Shown here: piece by piece, positions 50,980 to 59,534 of the stretch
Layout: each line of letters begins with the position of its first letter
How positions within the stretch are numbered: position 1 is the stretch's first letter
Assembly: GCA_035472475.1 (NCBI GenBank)
Contig: DATIPA010000128.1
Coordinates: 1-64,000, forward strand
DNA: 64,000 nt
Source of the DNA: JAFAXD01 sp035472475
GTDB taxonomy: Bacteria > Pseudomonadota > Alphaproteobacteria > Rhizobiales > Xanthobacteraceae
Reading direction: 5' to 3'
The notes under the pieces: generated by a model
What the model was told of the DNA's origin: nothing
Database searches by the model: none
Seen by the model: the letters and a program-made list of their open reading frames with translations, nothing else
Program-made: the position numbers and the translations under genes

Positions 50980-51741
50980 ATGAATCCAAAAGGACATGCG
51001 GCCCTCATCACCGGCGGAGGCTCCGGTCTCGGAGCCGCCACCGCCGAGGCGCTCGCCGCCGCCGGCGCCAAAGTTGCGATCCTCGATCTCAACATGGACG
51101 CGGCCAAGAACGTCGCGAGCAAGACCGGTGGCATTGCCGTCCACTGCGACGTCAGCAATGCCGACGCAACGCAAGCCGCCATCAAGGAGGCTCGCGCCAA
51201 GCACGGCGCCGCGCGCGTCGTCGTCAACTGTGCCGGCATCGGCGAGGCTAAGCGCATCGTCGGGCGCGAGGGCCCGATGCCGCTCGCCGAATTCGAGCGC
51301 ACCATCCGGATCAACTTGATCGGCACGTTCAACACCATGCGGCTTGCGGCAGCCGACATGCAGGGCCTGCCGGCACTCGATGCCGGCGAGCGCGGGATCA
51401 TCATCATGACCGCGTCGGTCGCGGCCTACGAAGGCCAGATTGGGCAGGCCGCATACTCAGCGTCCAAAGGCGGCGTCGTGGCGCTGGTGCTGCCGGCTGC
51501 GCGCGAGCTCTCCCAGTTCGGCATTCGCGTCAACGCGATCGCTCCCGGAATTTTCCGCACCCCCATGCTGGGCACGCTACGCGAGGATTTTCAGAAAAGC
51601 CTCGCCGAGTCGGTGCCGTTCCCCAAACTGCTGGGCGATCCCACCGAGTACGCGGCGCTTGCCATGCACATGGTCGAGAACCGCTACCTCAACGGCGAGA
51701 CCGTGCGGCTCGACGGCGCGCTGCGCATGGCGCCACGCTAA
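50980..51741 (+). CDS. SDR, 3-hydroxyacyl-CoA dehydrogenase type (HSD17B10-like)
   Basis: A 253-residue classical short-chain dehydrogenase. It has TGGGSGLGAATAEAL, a catalytic Ser in MTASVAAYEGQ and YSASKGG as the Tyr-Lys motif. The PGIFRTPML and LAESVPFPKLLGDPTEYA segments are typical of type 2 3-hydroxyacyl-CoA dehydrogenases. In this cluster it would oxidise the hydrated side chain of the aryl-3-hydroxypropanoyl-CoA. It starts 25 bp after the synthetase gene and ends two bases before the thioesterase. A thiolase is missing from this set. Confidence 0.88.
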   Translation: MNPKGHAALITGGGSGLGAATAEALAAAGAKVAILDLNMDAAKNVASKTGGIAVHCDVSNADATQAAIKEARAKHGAARVVVNCAGIGEAKRIVGREGPMPLAEFERTIRINLIGTFNTMRLAAADMQGLPALDAGERGIIIMTASVAAYEGQIGQAAYSASKGGVVALVLPAARELSQFGIRVNAIAPGIFRTPMLGTLREDFQKSLAESVPFPKLLGDPTEYAALAMHMVENRYLNGETVRLDGALRMAPR

Positions 51742-51743
51742 CG

Positions 51744-52163
51744 ATGCTAACCAATTCCCGCCGCGTGACGATCGAGTGGCAGCACTGCGATCCCGCCGGG
51801 ATCGTGTTCTATCCCCGCTACTTCGCCATGTTCGACACGTCGACCACGATGCTGTTCGAAAAGGCGCTGGGCATGACCAAATACCAGCTGCTCAAGACGT
51901 ATGACTTCCTCGGCTATCCGATGGTCGACACCCACATGCGCTTCATGCTGCCGACCCGATTTGGGGATGAGGTGGAGATCAAGACCACCCTGATCGAGGT
52001 CAAGCACTCGAGCTTCACCGTTGAACATCAGATCCTCAAGAGCGGAGAACTCGCGGTCGAGGGCCGCGATACCAGGGTCTGGATCGTGCACGACCCCGAT
52101 GATCCGGAAAAATTCAAGGCCAAGCCGATAGCGCCGGAGGTGATCGCGCGGCTCACCGCATGA
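51744..52163 (+). CDS. Hot-dog fold acyl-CoA thioesterase, 4-hydroxybenzoyl-CoA type
   Basis: A 139-residue thioesterase that frees an aromatic acid from its CoA ester. The active Asp16 lies in QHCDPAGIVFYPRYFAMFD, almost the signature of 4-hydroxybenzoyl-CoA thioesterase of the Pseudomonas type (Asp17). It probably produces 4-hydroxybenzoate or vanillate at the end of side-chain shortening. The position after ligase, hydratase and dehydrogenase genes fits. ATG at 51744 lies two bases after the SDR stop. Confidence 0.88.
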   Translation: MLTNSRRVTIEWQHCDPAGIVFYPRYFAMFDTSTTMLFEKALGMTKYQLLKTYDFLGYPMVDTHMRFMLPTRFGDEVEIKTTLIEVKHSSFTVEHQILKSGELAVEGRDTRVWIVHDPDDPEKFKAKPIAPEVIARLTA

Positions 52164-52245
52164 GGCACGCCGCCGCGATGGACAGCGGGCGGCCGACCCG
52201 CTAACAACCCTGCGCCAACCACAACAACCCGATCACGGAGACCCC

Positions 52246-53262
52246 ATGCGGCTCGACGCCTACACGCATTTCATTCCAAAGCCGTTCGTCGACAAAATGT
52301 CGGAGGTCGCCGGCGACCATAGGGATATCGGCAAGCGCATGCGCGCGGTTCCGGCCATCTATGATCTCGACGTGCGCAAGAAGGTGGTCGACGGTTTTCC
52401 GGACTACGCACAGATCCTGTCTTACCCGATGCCGCCGATCGAGCAGTTCGCCAAGCCCGATAAGATTGAAGGCTTGCTCAAGATCATCAACGACGGATTT
52501 GCCGATCTGTGCGCTAAGGAGAAGGACCGCTTTCCCGGCTGGGTCGCGCAAGCTTCGCTTGCCGCACCCGACGCCGGCGTGCGCGAGGCCGAGCGCGCAA
52601 TTAAAAACGGCGCGCTCGGCGTGCAGATCTACACCAACGTGGCAGGCAAACCTCTCGATCGGCCCGAGTACGAGCAATTCTTCGCGGCCATGAATCGGCT
52701 TGGCAAGCCGATCTGGATCCATCCGTCGCGCACCGCCGATCATCCAGACTACATGGACGAGAAGAAGTCGCTGTTCGAGATGTGGTGGGCCTTCGGCTGG
52801 TCGTACGAGACCGCGGCCGCGATGGCGCGGCTGGTGTTTTCCAAGACGATGGACAAGTACCCGAACCTGAAGATCATCCTGCACCACTTTGGCGGCATCA
52901 TCCCAATGCTGGAAGGCCGCATCGGGCCGGGTTGGGATCAGATCGGCGCTCGCACCTCGGATGCCGACTACCAGGCTCTCAAGGCGAGCCTGAAGAAGCG
53001 TCCGCTCGACTATTTCCAGAAGGACGTATGGGTGGACTCGGCGGCGTTCGGCGGCCGTGGGGCAACGTTGTGCGGGATTGAGTTCTATCCGCACGAGCGG
53101 GTGCTGTTCGCGTCCGACTGTCCGTTCGATCCGGAAAAAGGCCCGGGCTACATCCGCGAGACTATCAAAATTCTCGACTCGCTCGGGCTGCCGAAGGATA
53201 GGCTCAACGACATCTACTACAGGAATTTCGAAAAGCTGACTGGCCACACGTTCGTGAAGTGA
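52246..53262 (+). CDS. Amidohydrolase-2 family protein with atypical first metal motif
   Basis: A 338-residue ACMSD-related TIM-barrel. The N-terminal motif reads DAYTHFIPK, so the first His of His-x-His is Tyr6 and only His8 remains. Other active-site parts are IWIHPSRTADHP, IILHHFGGIIP and FASDCPFD (Asp), so metal binding by fewer ligands is still possible. Decarboxylase or hydratase roles on aromatic ring-opening products are known in the family. It follows the thioesterase by 82 bp, same strand. The start ATG 52246 has GGAG upstream. A 10-bp direct repeat begins at its stop codon. Confidence 0.8.
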   Translation: MRLDAYTHFIPKPFVDKMSEVAGDHRDIGKRMRAVPAIYDLDVRKKVVDGFPDYAQILSYPMPPIEQFAKPDKIEGLLKIINDGFADLCAKEKDRFPGWVAQASLAAPDAGVREAERAIKNGALGVQIYTNVAGKPLDRPEYEQFFAAMNRLGKPIWIHPSRTADHPDYMDEKKSLFEMWWAFGWSYETAAAMARLVFSKTMDKYPNLKIILHHFGGIIPMLEGRIGPGWDQIGARTSDADYQALKASLKKRPLDYFQKDVWVDSAAFGGRGATLCGIEFYPHERVLFASDCPFDPEKGPGYIRETIKILDSLGLPKDRLNDIYYRNFEKLTGHTFVK

Positions 53263-53288
53263 GCCTGCGACCGAATATGTGAGCCTGC
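53259..53288 (+). repeat. 10-bp direct repeat at a stop codon
   Basis: GTGAGCCTGC occurs at 53259-53268 and again at 53279-53288, a 20-base period. The first copy includes the TGA stop of the amidohydrolase gene. This looks like a local duplication and carries no evident signal. Confidence 0.4.
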
Positions 53289-53378
53289 ACCCTGGTGTGG
53301 CGCACCGCGTCCGTGACACGCGAGCACTTTTTCCACACCCAATGAAACCCCGCGCGCGATCTGCTAGCGTCGCGCGCC

Positions 53379-56087
53379 ATGGAAGCCTCTCGTTCCGCTC
53401 AGCCCGAACCCGGCGCCCCGGCCGATAACGGCCGCGTCACGCCGATGATGGAGCAGTACGTCGAGATCAAGGCTGCCAATCCGGACTGTCTGCTGTTCTA
53501 CCGGATGGGGGATTTCTACGAGCTGTTTTTCCAGGACGCCGAAGTCGCGAGCCGCGCACTCGGCATTGTGCTGACCAAGCGCGGCAAACATCTCGGCAAG
53601 GACATCCCGATGTGCGGCGTGCCGATCGAGCGCGCCGACGAGTATCTGCACAAGCTGATCGCGCAGGGCCATCGGGTCGCGGTGTGCGAGCAACTCGAGG
53701 ACCCGGCCGAGGCGAAGAAACGTGGGGCGAAGAGCGTCGTCCGACGCGACGTGGTGCGCCTCGTCACGCCCGGCACGCTGACCGAAGACTCGCTCCTCGA
53801 CGCCAAGCGCAACAACTACCTGGTCGCGATCGTCCGGGCACGCGCCTCGGTCGGTGAAGGAAACCGCTTCGGACTGGCGTTCCTCGATATGTCGACCGGC
53901 GAGTTTCGCTTGACCGAAAGCGACAATATCGCCGCCGAACTGGCACGGCTTGAGCCAGGCGAGATCATCGTGTCGGACGCGCTCTACGGCGATCCGGAGC
54001 TTGCGCCGTTACTGCGCACCCTCCCGGTGACCCCGCTCGGGCGCGACGTGTTCGACGGCGCGACCGCAGAGCGGCGGCTCGCCTCGTTCTTCGCGGTCGC
54101 GACCACGCAGGCATTTGGCGCACTGTCGCGGCTCGAACTCGCTGCCGCGGCGGCCTGCGTGACCTACGTCGAGCGCACGCAAATCGGCAAACGTCCGCCG
54201 CTCTCGCCACCGGTGCGCGAGGCGGAAGGCGCAACGCTCGCGATCGACGCCGCCACGCGTGCCAATCTGGAGCTGATGCGCACGCTTGCAGGCGAAACGC
54301 GCGGCTCGGTCTTGTCGGCCATCGACCGCACCGCAACGGCGGCTGGCTTCCGGCTTCTGGCGGCACGGCTCGCCGCGCCGCTGACCGATCCCGACGCAAT
54401 CGCGCTCAGGCTTGACGCGGTCGACACCATGCTGGGCGCCGCGCCGCTGCGCAGTGAGTTGCGCTCGCGTCTCGCGTCCGCGCCTGATCTCGCGCGGGCG
54501 CTGGCACGGCTTGCGCTTGGCCGCGGCGGCCCGCGCGATCTCGCTGCGATCCGCGACGGGCTTCGTGCCGCACAGGAACTCGCCACGCGGCTGAGCGACC
54601 TCGCCGCCCTGCCCGATGAGCTTCGCGACGCCGCCGTTGCGCTGCGCCGCCCGAATCCAACAATCGCCAAGGAACTGGCCCGTGCACTCGCCGACGAGCT
54701 GCCGGCATTTCGCCGCGACGGCGGCTTTGTTCGCGCGGGCTACGATCATGCCCTCGATGAAACCCGCACGCTGCGCGACGAGTCCCGCCGGGTGGTGGCC
54801 GCGTTGCAGACACGCTATGCCGACGAAACGCAGGTCCGCGCACTCAAGATCCGGCACAACAATGTGCTTGGCTATTTCGTCGAGGTGACCGCGCAACACG
54901 GCGAGCGCCTGATGGCGGCGCCGCTCAATAAGACATTCATCCACCGTCAGACCCTCGCCGGTCAGGTGCGTTTCACCACCACGGAACTGGGCGAACTGGA
55001 GGCCAGGATTGCGAGCGCCGCCGACCGTGCACTCGGGATCGAGCTTGAGATCTTCGATGCGCTGACCACGCGCGTCACCGCGATCGCCGAGGACATCAAG
55101 GCTACCGCGCACGCGCTCGCGGTCCTCGACGTGACGGTCGCGTTGGCGACGCTTGCCGCCGATCAGCGCTACGTCCGGCCGCAGGTCGATCGCGGCCTCG
55201 CGTTCGCGATCGAAGGCGGTCGACACCCGGTGGTGGAACAGGCGCTCGCGGCGCCGTTTGTCGCCAATGACTGCGATCTATCGCCCCCCGCGGACAAAAC
55301 CGTGGGACGGATCTATCTGGTCACCGGCCCCAACATGGCCGGCAAGTCGACCTATCTGCGCCAGAACGCGTTGATCGCGGTGCTCGCCCAGATGGGGAGT
55401 TTCGTCCCGGCACGTTCGGCCAGGATCGGCGTGCTGGACCGGCTGTTCTCGCGCGTCGGCGCCGCCGACGATCTCGCACGCGGACGCTCGACCTTCATGG
55501 TCGAGATGGTCGAGACTGCCGCAATCCTCAATCAGGCGAGCGAGCGCTCCCTCGTCATTCTCGACGAGATCGGGCGCGGCACCGCGACCTTCGACGGACT
55601 CTCGATCGCATGGGCGACGATCGAGCATCTGCACGAGACCAACCGCTGCCGCACGTTGTTCGCCACCCATTTCCATGAACTCACCGCACTCGCCGCCAAG
55701 CTTGATCGCCTGACCAACGTGACGGTGCGGGTGAAGGAATGGCAGGGCGACGTGGTGTTCCTGCACGAGGTGACGGCCGGCGCCGCCGACCGCTCCTACG
55801 GCATTGCGGTTGCCAAGCTTGCCGGCCTGCCGGCGGCGGTGATCGAGCGCGCCAAGCTTATTCTGGCCGAGCTCGAAGCCGAGGACCGCACCTCGCATGC
55901 GCGCCGTCTGATGGATGACCTGCCGTTGTTTGCCGCGACCGCGCGGCCAAGTTCAGGCCCCAGCCTCGATGAGGCCGGCAATCTGGTGATCGCCGCCCTG
56001 GCCGCGCTCAATCCCGACGAGATGTCGCCACGCCAGGCGATCGAGGCGCTCTATGCGCTCAAGGCCAAGGCGGCGGAACAGGGCTGA
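53379..56087 (+). CDS. mutS: DNA mismatch repair protein
   Basis: A 902-residue MutS. The mismatch-recognition Phe-x-Glu (FYE at residues 46-48, in YRMGDFYELFF) is present. Core and lever domains follow, and then the ATPase: Walker A GPNMAGKST at about 650, Walker B VILDEIGRGTATFDG at about 725, and the HFHELTAL stretch. It lacks no motif. In many members of this order mutS lies next to glnD; here glnD is about 4.6 kb further on. It has its own upstream region of 115 bp. Confidence 0.97.
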   Translation: MEASRSAQPEPGAPADNGRVTPMMEQYVEIKAANPDCLLFYRMGDFYELFFQDAEVASRALGIVLTKRGKHLGKDIPMCGVPIERADEYLHKLIAQGHRVAVCEQLEDPAEAKKRGAKSVVRRDVVRLVTPGTLTEDSLLDAKRNNYLVAIVRARASVGEGNRFGLAFLDMSTGEFRLTESDNIAAELARLEPGEIIVSDALYGDPELAPLLRTLPVTPLGRDVFDGATAERRLASFFAVATTQAFGALSRLELAAAAACVTYVERTQIGKRPPLSPPVREAEGATLAIDAATRANLELMRTLAGETRGSVLSAIDRTATAAGFRLLAARLAAPLTDPDAIALRLDAVDTMLGAAPLRSELRSRLASAPDLARALARLALGRGGPRDLAAIRDGLRAAQELATRLSDLAALPDELRDAAVALRRPNPTIAKELARALADELPAFRRDGGFVRAGYDHALDETRTLRDESRRVVAALQTRYADETQVRALKIRHNNVLGYFVEVTAQHGERLMAAPLNKTFIHRQTLAGQVRFTTTELGELEARIASAADRALGIELEIFDALTTRVTAIAEDIKATAHALAVLDVTVALATLAADQRYVRPQVDRGLAFAIEGGRHPVVEQALAAPFVANDCDLSPPADKTVGRIYLVTGPNMAGKSTYLRQNALIAVLAQMGSFVPARSARIGVLDRLFSRVGAADDLARGRSTFMVEMVETAAILNQASERSLVILDEIGRGTATFDGLSIAWATIEHLHETNRCRTLFATHFHELTALAAKLDRLTNVTVRVKEWQGDVVFLHEVTAGAADRSYGIAVAKLAGLPAAVIERAKLILAELEAEDRTSHARRLMDDLPLFAATARPSSGPSLDEAGNLVIAALAALNPDEMSPRQAIEALYALKAKAAEQG

Positions 56088-56108
56088 TCCAGATCGCCCG
56101 TCCTCCGG

Positions 56109-56618
56109 CTACGCCGGCACCATCTTCACCTCGACCGGCGGGCCGCTTTTGATCGTCTGGTAGACGACGCAGTAGCGTTCCGTCAGCTTCAAGAGCTGGT
56201 CGAGCTTCTCCTGCGGCTCATCGGTCTCGACGTCGAAGCGCAGGCGGATCTGCGCAAACCCGACCGGCGCCTCCTTGGCGACGCCGAGTGTCCCGCGGAA
56301 ATCGAGATCGCCTTCCGCCGAGACGTGGCCCGACTTGAGCTTGATGTCGAGCGCGGTCGCCACCGCCTTGAGGGTGACGCCGGCGCACGCCACCAGCGCT
56401 TCAAGCAACATGTCGCCTGAGCAAAGCTCGAGCCCGGAGCCGCCGGTCGCCGGGTGCAAGCCCGCAACCGCGAGCGCGCGCCCTGTCTCGACCTTGCAGG
56501 CGATGTGGGCGTCATCGATTGCGCCCTTGGCCCTAAGCGTGATGAAGGCGGCTTTGGGATCCTGCTTGTAGCGATCCTTGATCGGCGCCTGCATGGCACG
56601 CAACCCGACAGCATCCAT
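56109..56618 (-). CDS. OsmC/Ohr family protein
   Basis: A 169-residue OsmC-fold thiol protein. Two Cys in the places of the peroxidatic pair are visible: ALVACAGVTLKAVA and ERYCVVYQT. The protein would reduce organic hydroperoxides or act on other electrophiles. It also shows a Cys in LELCSGDM. The ATG at 56618 is preceded by AGGAG at 7 bases. It converges on mutS with 21 bp between stops and lies downstream of the alcohol dehydrogenase in a leftward set. Confidence 0.85.
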   Translation of the reverse strand: MDAVGLRAMQAPIKDRYKQDPKAAFITLRAKGAIDDAHIACKVETGRALAVAGLHPATGGSGLELCSGDMLLEALVACAGVTLKAVATALDIKLKSGHVSAEGDLDFRGTLGVAKEAPVGFAQIRLRFDVETDEPQEKLDQLLKLTERYCVVYQTIKSGPPVEVKMVPA

Positions 56619-56660
56619 TCTGCAACTCCTAACGCGACGTTCCGCGCCCTCGAGATAAGG

Positions 56661-57716
56661 CTAGTTCGGCATCAGCACCAGCCGGCCCACCACTTTTCCG
56701 GCCTTGAGGTCGTCGAGCGCGCCCCCCGCGGCGGCGAGCGGCCGCTTGCTGATCGGTACGCTCGGCAGGCCGGTCCGCTGCACAAGCGCGACCAGTTCCT
56801 TGAGTTCGGTAAGGCTTCCCACATACGAGCCCTGAATGGTCATGGCCTTGAGCGGAATGGTCGGCGTCGAAATCGTGATGTTGCCGCCGAACAGACCGAC
56901 CACGATCAGCTTACCCCCCTTGATCAGGCAATCGGTGCCGAGCTTGACCGTCGCGGAAGCGCCGACCAGATCGACCACCGACCAGGCGCCGCCATTGGTG
57001 AGCTTGATGATCTCTTTGTGCGCATCGGGCCCGGCGCCGTCGACGGTCGCAATCGCGCCGGCAGCGCTGGCCGCGTCGCGTTTTGACTGATCGATGTCGA
57101 CCACGATTGCGCCGACGCCGCCCATCGCCTTGAGCAAGGCCAACGCCATCAAACCGAGCCCGCCTGCCCCGATAATCACCACCGGCTCCTGCGTCAGCAT
57201 CGCCCCGAGCTTCTTGAGCGCCCCGTAGGTTGTTACTCCGGAGCACGCAAGCGGCGCGGCACGTTCGGGCGGCATATCGCCGATGTCGAGCAGATAGCGC
57301 GAGTGCGGAACCAGGAGGTGATCCGCATAGCCGCCGTTGCGATAAACGCCGAGCGAGCGGGGCGTCGTGCAGAGTTGCTCCTCGTTTGCTTTGCACACCT
57401 TGCATTCGCCGCATCCGATCCACGGAAACACGAGGCGGCGTTCGCCAAGCTTTGCGCCCTTGGCGTCCGGCCCGAGGGCGACGACTTCGCCGACGTTCTC
57501 GTGCCCCATCGTGAGCGGAAGCTTGATGCCGCGGTCGGTGAGTTGGATTTTGCGCCCGCCGCCCATGTCATAGTAGCCGTCCCAGATGTGGATATCGCTG
57601 TGGCAGACGCCTGCGGCCAGCACCTTCAGTAGCACTTCCGTGCCGGTCGGCGTCGGGGTCGGGCGTTCCATGCGCCGCAGTGGCGCACCGCATTCGCACA
57701 CATCGAAACTGATCAT
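56661..57716 (-). CDS. Zinc-dependent alcohol dehydrogenase (MDR family)
   Basis: A 351-residue medium-chain dehydrogenase. The catalytic zinc ligands are Cys and His in GVCHSDIH, His and Glu in TMGHENVGEVV and a Cys in LACSGVTTYG. The structural zinc Cys group is GCGECKVCKANEEQLC. The NAD-binding motif is VIIGAGGLGLMA. Substrates range from simple alcohols to aromatic ones; none is shown. It lies after the ABC-transporter genes on the same strand, separated by a 95-bp stretch with a hairpin. Confidence 0.92.
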   Translation of the reverse strand: MISFDVCECGAPLRRMERPTPTPTGTEVLLKVLAAGVCHSDIHIWDGYYDMGGGRKIQLTDRGIKLPLTMGHENVGEVVALGPDAKGAKLGERRLVFPWIGCGECKVCKANEEQLCTTPRSLGVYRNGGYADHLLVPHSRYLLDIGDMPPERAAPLACSGVTTYGALKKLGAMLTQEPVVIIGAGGLGLMALALLKAMGGVGAIVVDIDQSKRDAASAAGAIATVDGAGPDAHKEIIKLTNGGAWSVVDLVGASATVKLGTDCLIKGGKLIVVGLFGGNITISTPTIPLKAMTIQGSYVGSLTELKELVALVQRTGLPSVPISKRPLAAAGGALDDLKAGKVVGRLVLMPN

Positions 57717-57768
57717 CGGTGTTCGCTCCCGGAGGATCGGCTTCTTTTAGCACAAGCCATATGGGCTT

Positions 57769-57794
57769 CACCTCTCCCCGCTGCGGAAGAGGTG
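57769..57794. repeat. Palindromic element, possible interspersed repeat or terminator
   Basis: CACCTCT (57769-57775) and AGAGGTG (57788-57794) are exact inverted arms. The centre (CCCCGCTGCGGA) adds partial pairing. The string CACCTCTCCCCGC resembles a palindromic repeat I have seen scattered in Bradyrhizobium-type genomes. It lies just after the ABC ATPase stop in the direction of transcription, so it may end that operon. Confidence 0.45.
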
Positions 57795-57811
57795 GAGGCA
57801 AGTCTGTTCAG

Positions 57812-58603
57812 TTACCACCAGCGCGCAGCGCCTTCATCCGCCAAGGTCTGCCCGTCGTCGACGCTCGCGCGCCTATCAAGCGAGCGGTCGAGCGCGCTCA
57901 GCACGCGCCGCTTGGCGAAATCGAAAGCCGCCGACTGGCGGTCGCGCGGCCGTGGCAGGTCGGTGACGATCTCCTGTTGCACCCGACCGGGCCGCGGGCG
58001 CATCACAATCACCCGGTCGGCGAGCACGATCGCCTCGTCGACATCGTGGGTGACGACCAGCAGCGTCGGCTTGCCGTCGGCCCAGAGATCGAGCAGGTGA
58101 TCCTGCAGGTCGACGCGGGTGAACGCGTCGAGCGCCGAGAACGGTTCATCAAGCAGCAACACCTCGGGCCGCATCACCAAGGCGCGCGCAAGCGCGACTC
58201 GCTGCGCCTGTCCGCCGGAGAGTTCGCGTGGCCACACCGTTGCCTTGTCGGTGAGGCCGACCCGCTCGAGTTGCGCCGTGACGCGGGCGCTGCGTTCCTC
58301 GCGCGGGCGGCTCTCGAGGCCGAACCTGACGTTGTTTGCGACGCTCAGCCACGGCAGCAATCGCGGCTCCTGAAACACGATGCCGATCTTTTCGTGTGGC
58401 GCCGTGATGGCGTCGCCGTCGAGGATGATCGCGCCTTCGGACGGCGCATCGAGCCCGCTCGCGAGCCGAAGCAAAGTCGATTTGCCGCAGCCCGACCCGC
58501 CGACGACGGCAACGATCTCGCCGGGCGCAACTGTGAGCGTCAGCGCCTCGAGCGCGCGCACGCCGTTCGGGTAGGTCTTGCTGACGCGGTTGATCTCAAG
58601 CAT
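57812..58603 (-). CDS. ABC transporter ATPase, SsuB/TauB type
   Basis: A 263-residue ATP-binding subunit. It has Walker A GGSGCGKST, the Q-loop in VFQEPRLLPWLS, signature LSGGQAQRVALARAL, Walker B VLLLDEPFSALD and the switch His in VVTHDVDEA. It belongs to the nitrate/sulfonate/taurine group. ATG 58603 starts five bases after the permease stop, so they are co-translated. A longer frame upstream overlaps the permease. Substrate is decided by the binding protein two genes upstream. Confidence 0.95.
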   Translation of the reverse strand: MLEINRVSKTYPNGVRALEALTLTVAPGEIVAVVGGSGCGKSTLLRLASGLDAPSEGAIILDGDAITAPHEKIGIVFQEPRLLPWLSVANNVRFGLESRPREERSARVTAQLERVGLTDKATVWPRELSGGQAQRVALARALVMRPEVLLLDEPFSALDAFTRVDLQDHLLDLWADGKPTLLVVTHDVDEAIVLADRVIVMRPRPGRVQQEIVTDLPRPRDRQSAAFDFAKRRVLSALDRSLDRRASVDDGQTLADEGAARWW

Positions 58604-58608
58604 CGGCT

Positions 58609-59460
58609 TTAAGACTTTTGAGGACTGGTGCCGTAGGCGTCCTGCCAGCGCAACAGGGGCGCCGTGGCAATGACGACCAGCCAATCGGTGAGCTTGCCCA
58701 GCACCGCGAACGCCAGGATCGCAGCGACGATTTCGGCCGGCTTGCCCAGCTGCTGGCCGTCGATCAGCAAGTAGCCCAGGCCTTCGGAAGCGCCCATGAA
58801 TTCCGCCGCGATGACGAACATCCAGCCAAGGCCCAGGCCTGAACGCAGCGATACGACGTAGCTCGGCAGCACGGCGGGCAGCAGGATGCGACGGACCAGC
58901 GCGAAACCGGAGAGACGAAAGACGCGGCCGACTTCGACGATCTTGCGATCAACCGCGACGATCGCTCCCATCACGCCGAGATAGACCGGGAAGAATACCC
59001 CGACCGCGATCAAGGCGATCTTTGAGGTCTCAAAAATGCCGAGCCACAGAATGAAGAGTGGGATCCAGGCGATCGAGGGCACCGCGCGCAACCCCTGCAG
59101 GGTCGGGTCGAGCAAACCGCGTGCGATGCCGGAATAGCCGGCCAGTGCGCCCAGAACCGTCCCGGCAACGGTGCCCACCGCAAAGCCGGCCGCCACCCGC
59201 AACAAGGTCGCCGCCACGTGATACTGTAGTTCACCGGTGCGGGCGAGGTCGGCAAGCGTCTGATAGACGGTCGAGGGCGGCGGCACCAATCGGCCATCGG
59301 ATAGACCGAGGCGGACCGCGATCTCCCAAAGAACCGCGAGGCCGACCGGCAACAGCAGGCCGAGCGCTGGCCGCATGAAACGCGAGGGTCGAGCGCCGGC
59401 GACCTTGCGGCGCAGGAAAGACGTGCGCTCGGCCGTGATGGTCATGCCGATGAAAGACAT
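58609..59460 (-). CDS. ABC transporter permease, SsuC/TauC type
   Basis: A 283-residue inner-membrane protein with about six helices. The EAA loop is in GLRAVPSIAWIPLFILWLGIFETSK, the cytoplasmic motif that contacts the ATPase. It belongs with the SsuB-like ATPase and SsuA-like binding protein as a standard uptake system for sulfonates or similar small acids. It starts 74 bp after the binding-protein stop. ATG 59460 is used, and ATG 59445 (MTITAERT) is possible. Confidence 0.93.
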   Translation of the reverse strand: MSFIGMTITAERTSFLRRKVAGARPSRFMRPALGLLLPVGLAVLWEIAVRLGLSDGRLVPPPSTVYQTLADLARTGELQYHVAATLLRVAAGFAVGTVAGTVLGALAGYSGIARGLLDPTLQGLRAVPSIAWIPLFILWLGIFETSKIALIAVGVFFPVYLGVMGAIVAVDRKIVEVGRVFRLSGFALVRRILLPAVLPSYVVSLRSGLGLGWMFVIAAEFMGASEGLGYLLIDGQQLGKPAEIVAAILAFAVLGKLTDWLVVIATAPLLRWQDAYGTSPQKS

Positions 59461-59534
59461 GGCCTAGCCGGAAAATGCAATGGGGTCGCGTTGTGACCCG
59501 TCGCGGAGCAGCCGGGCCGAGTCACATCTTCCGC

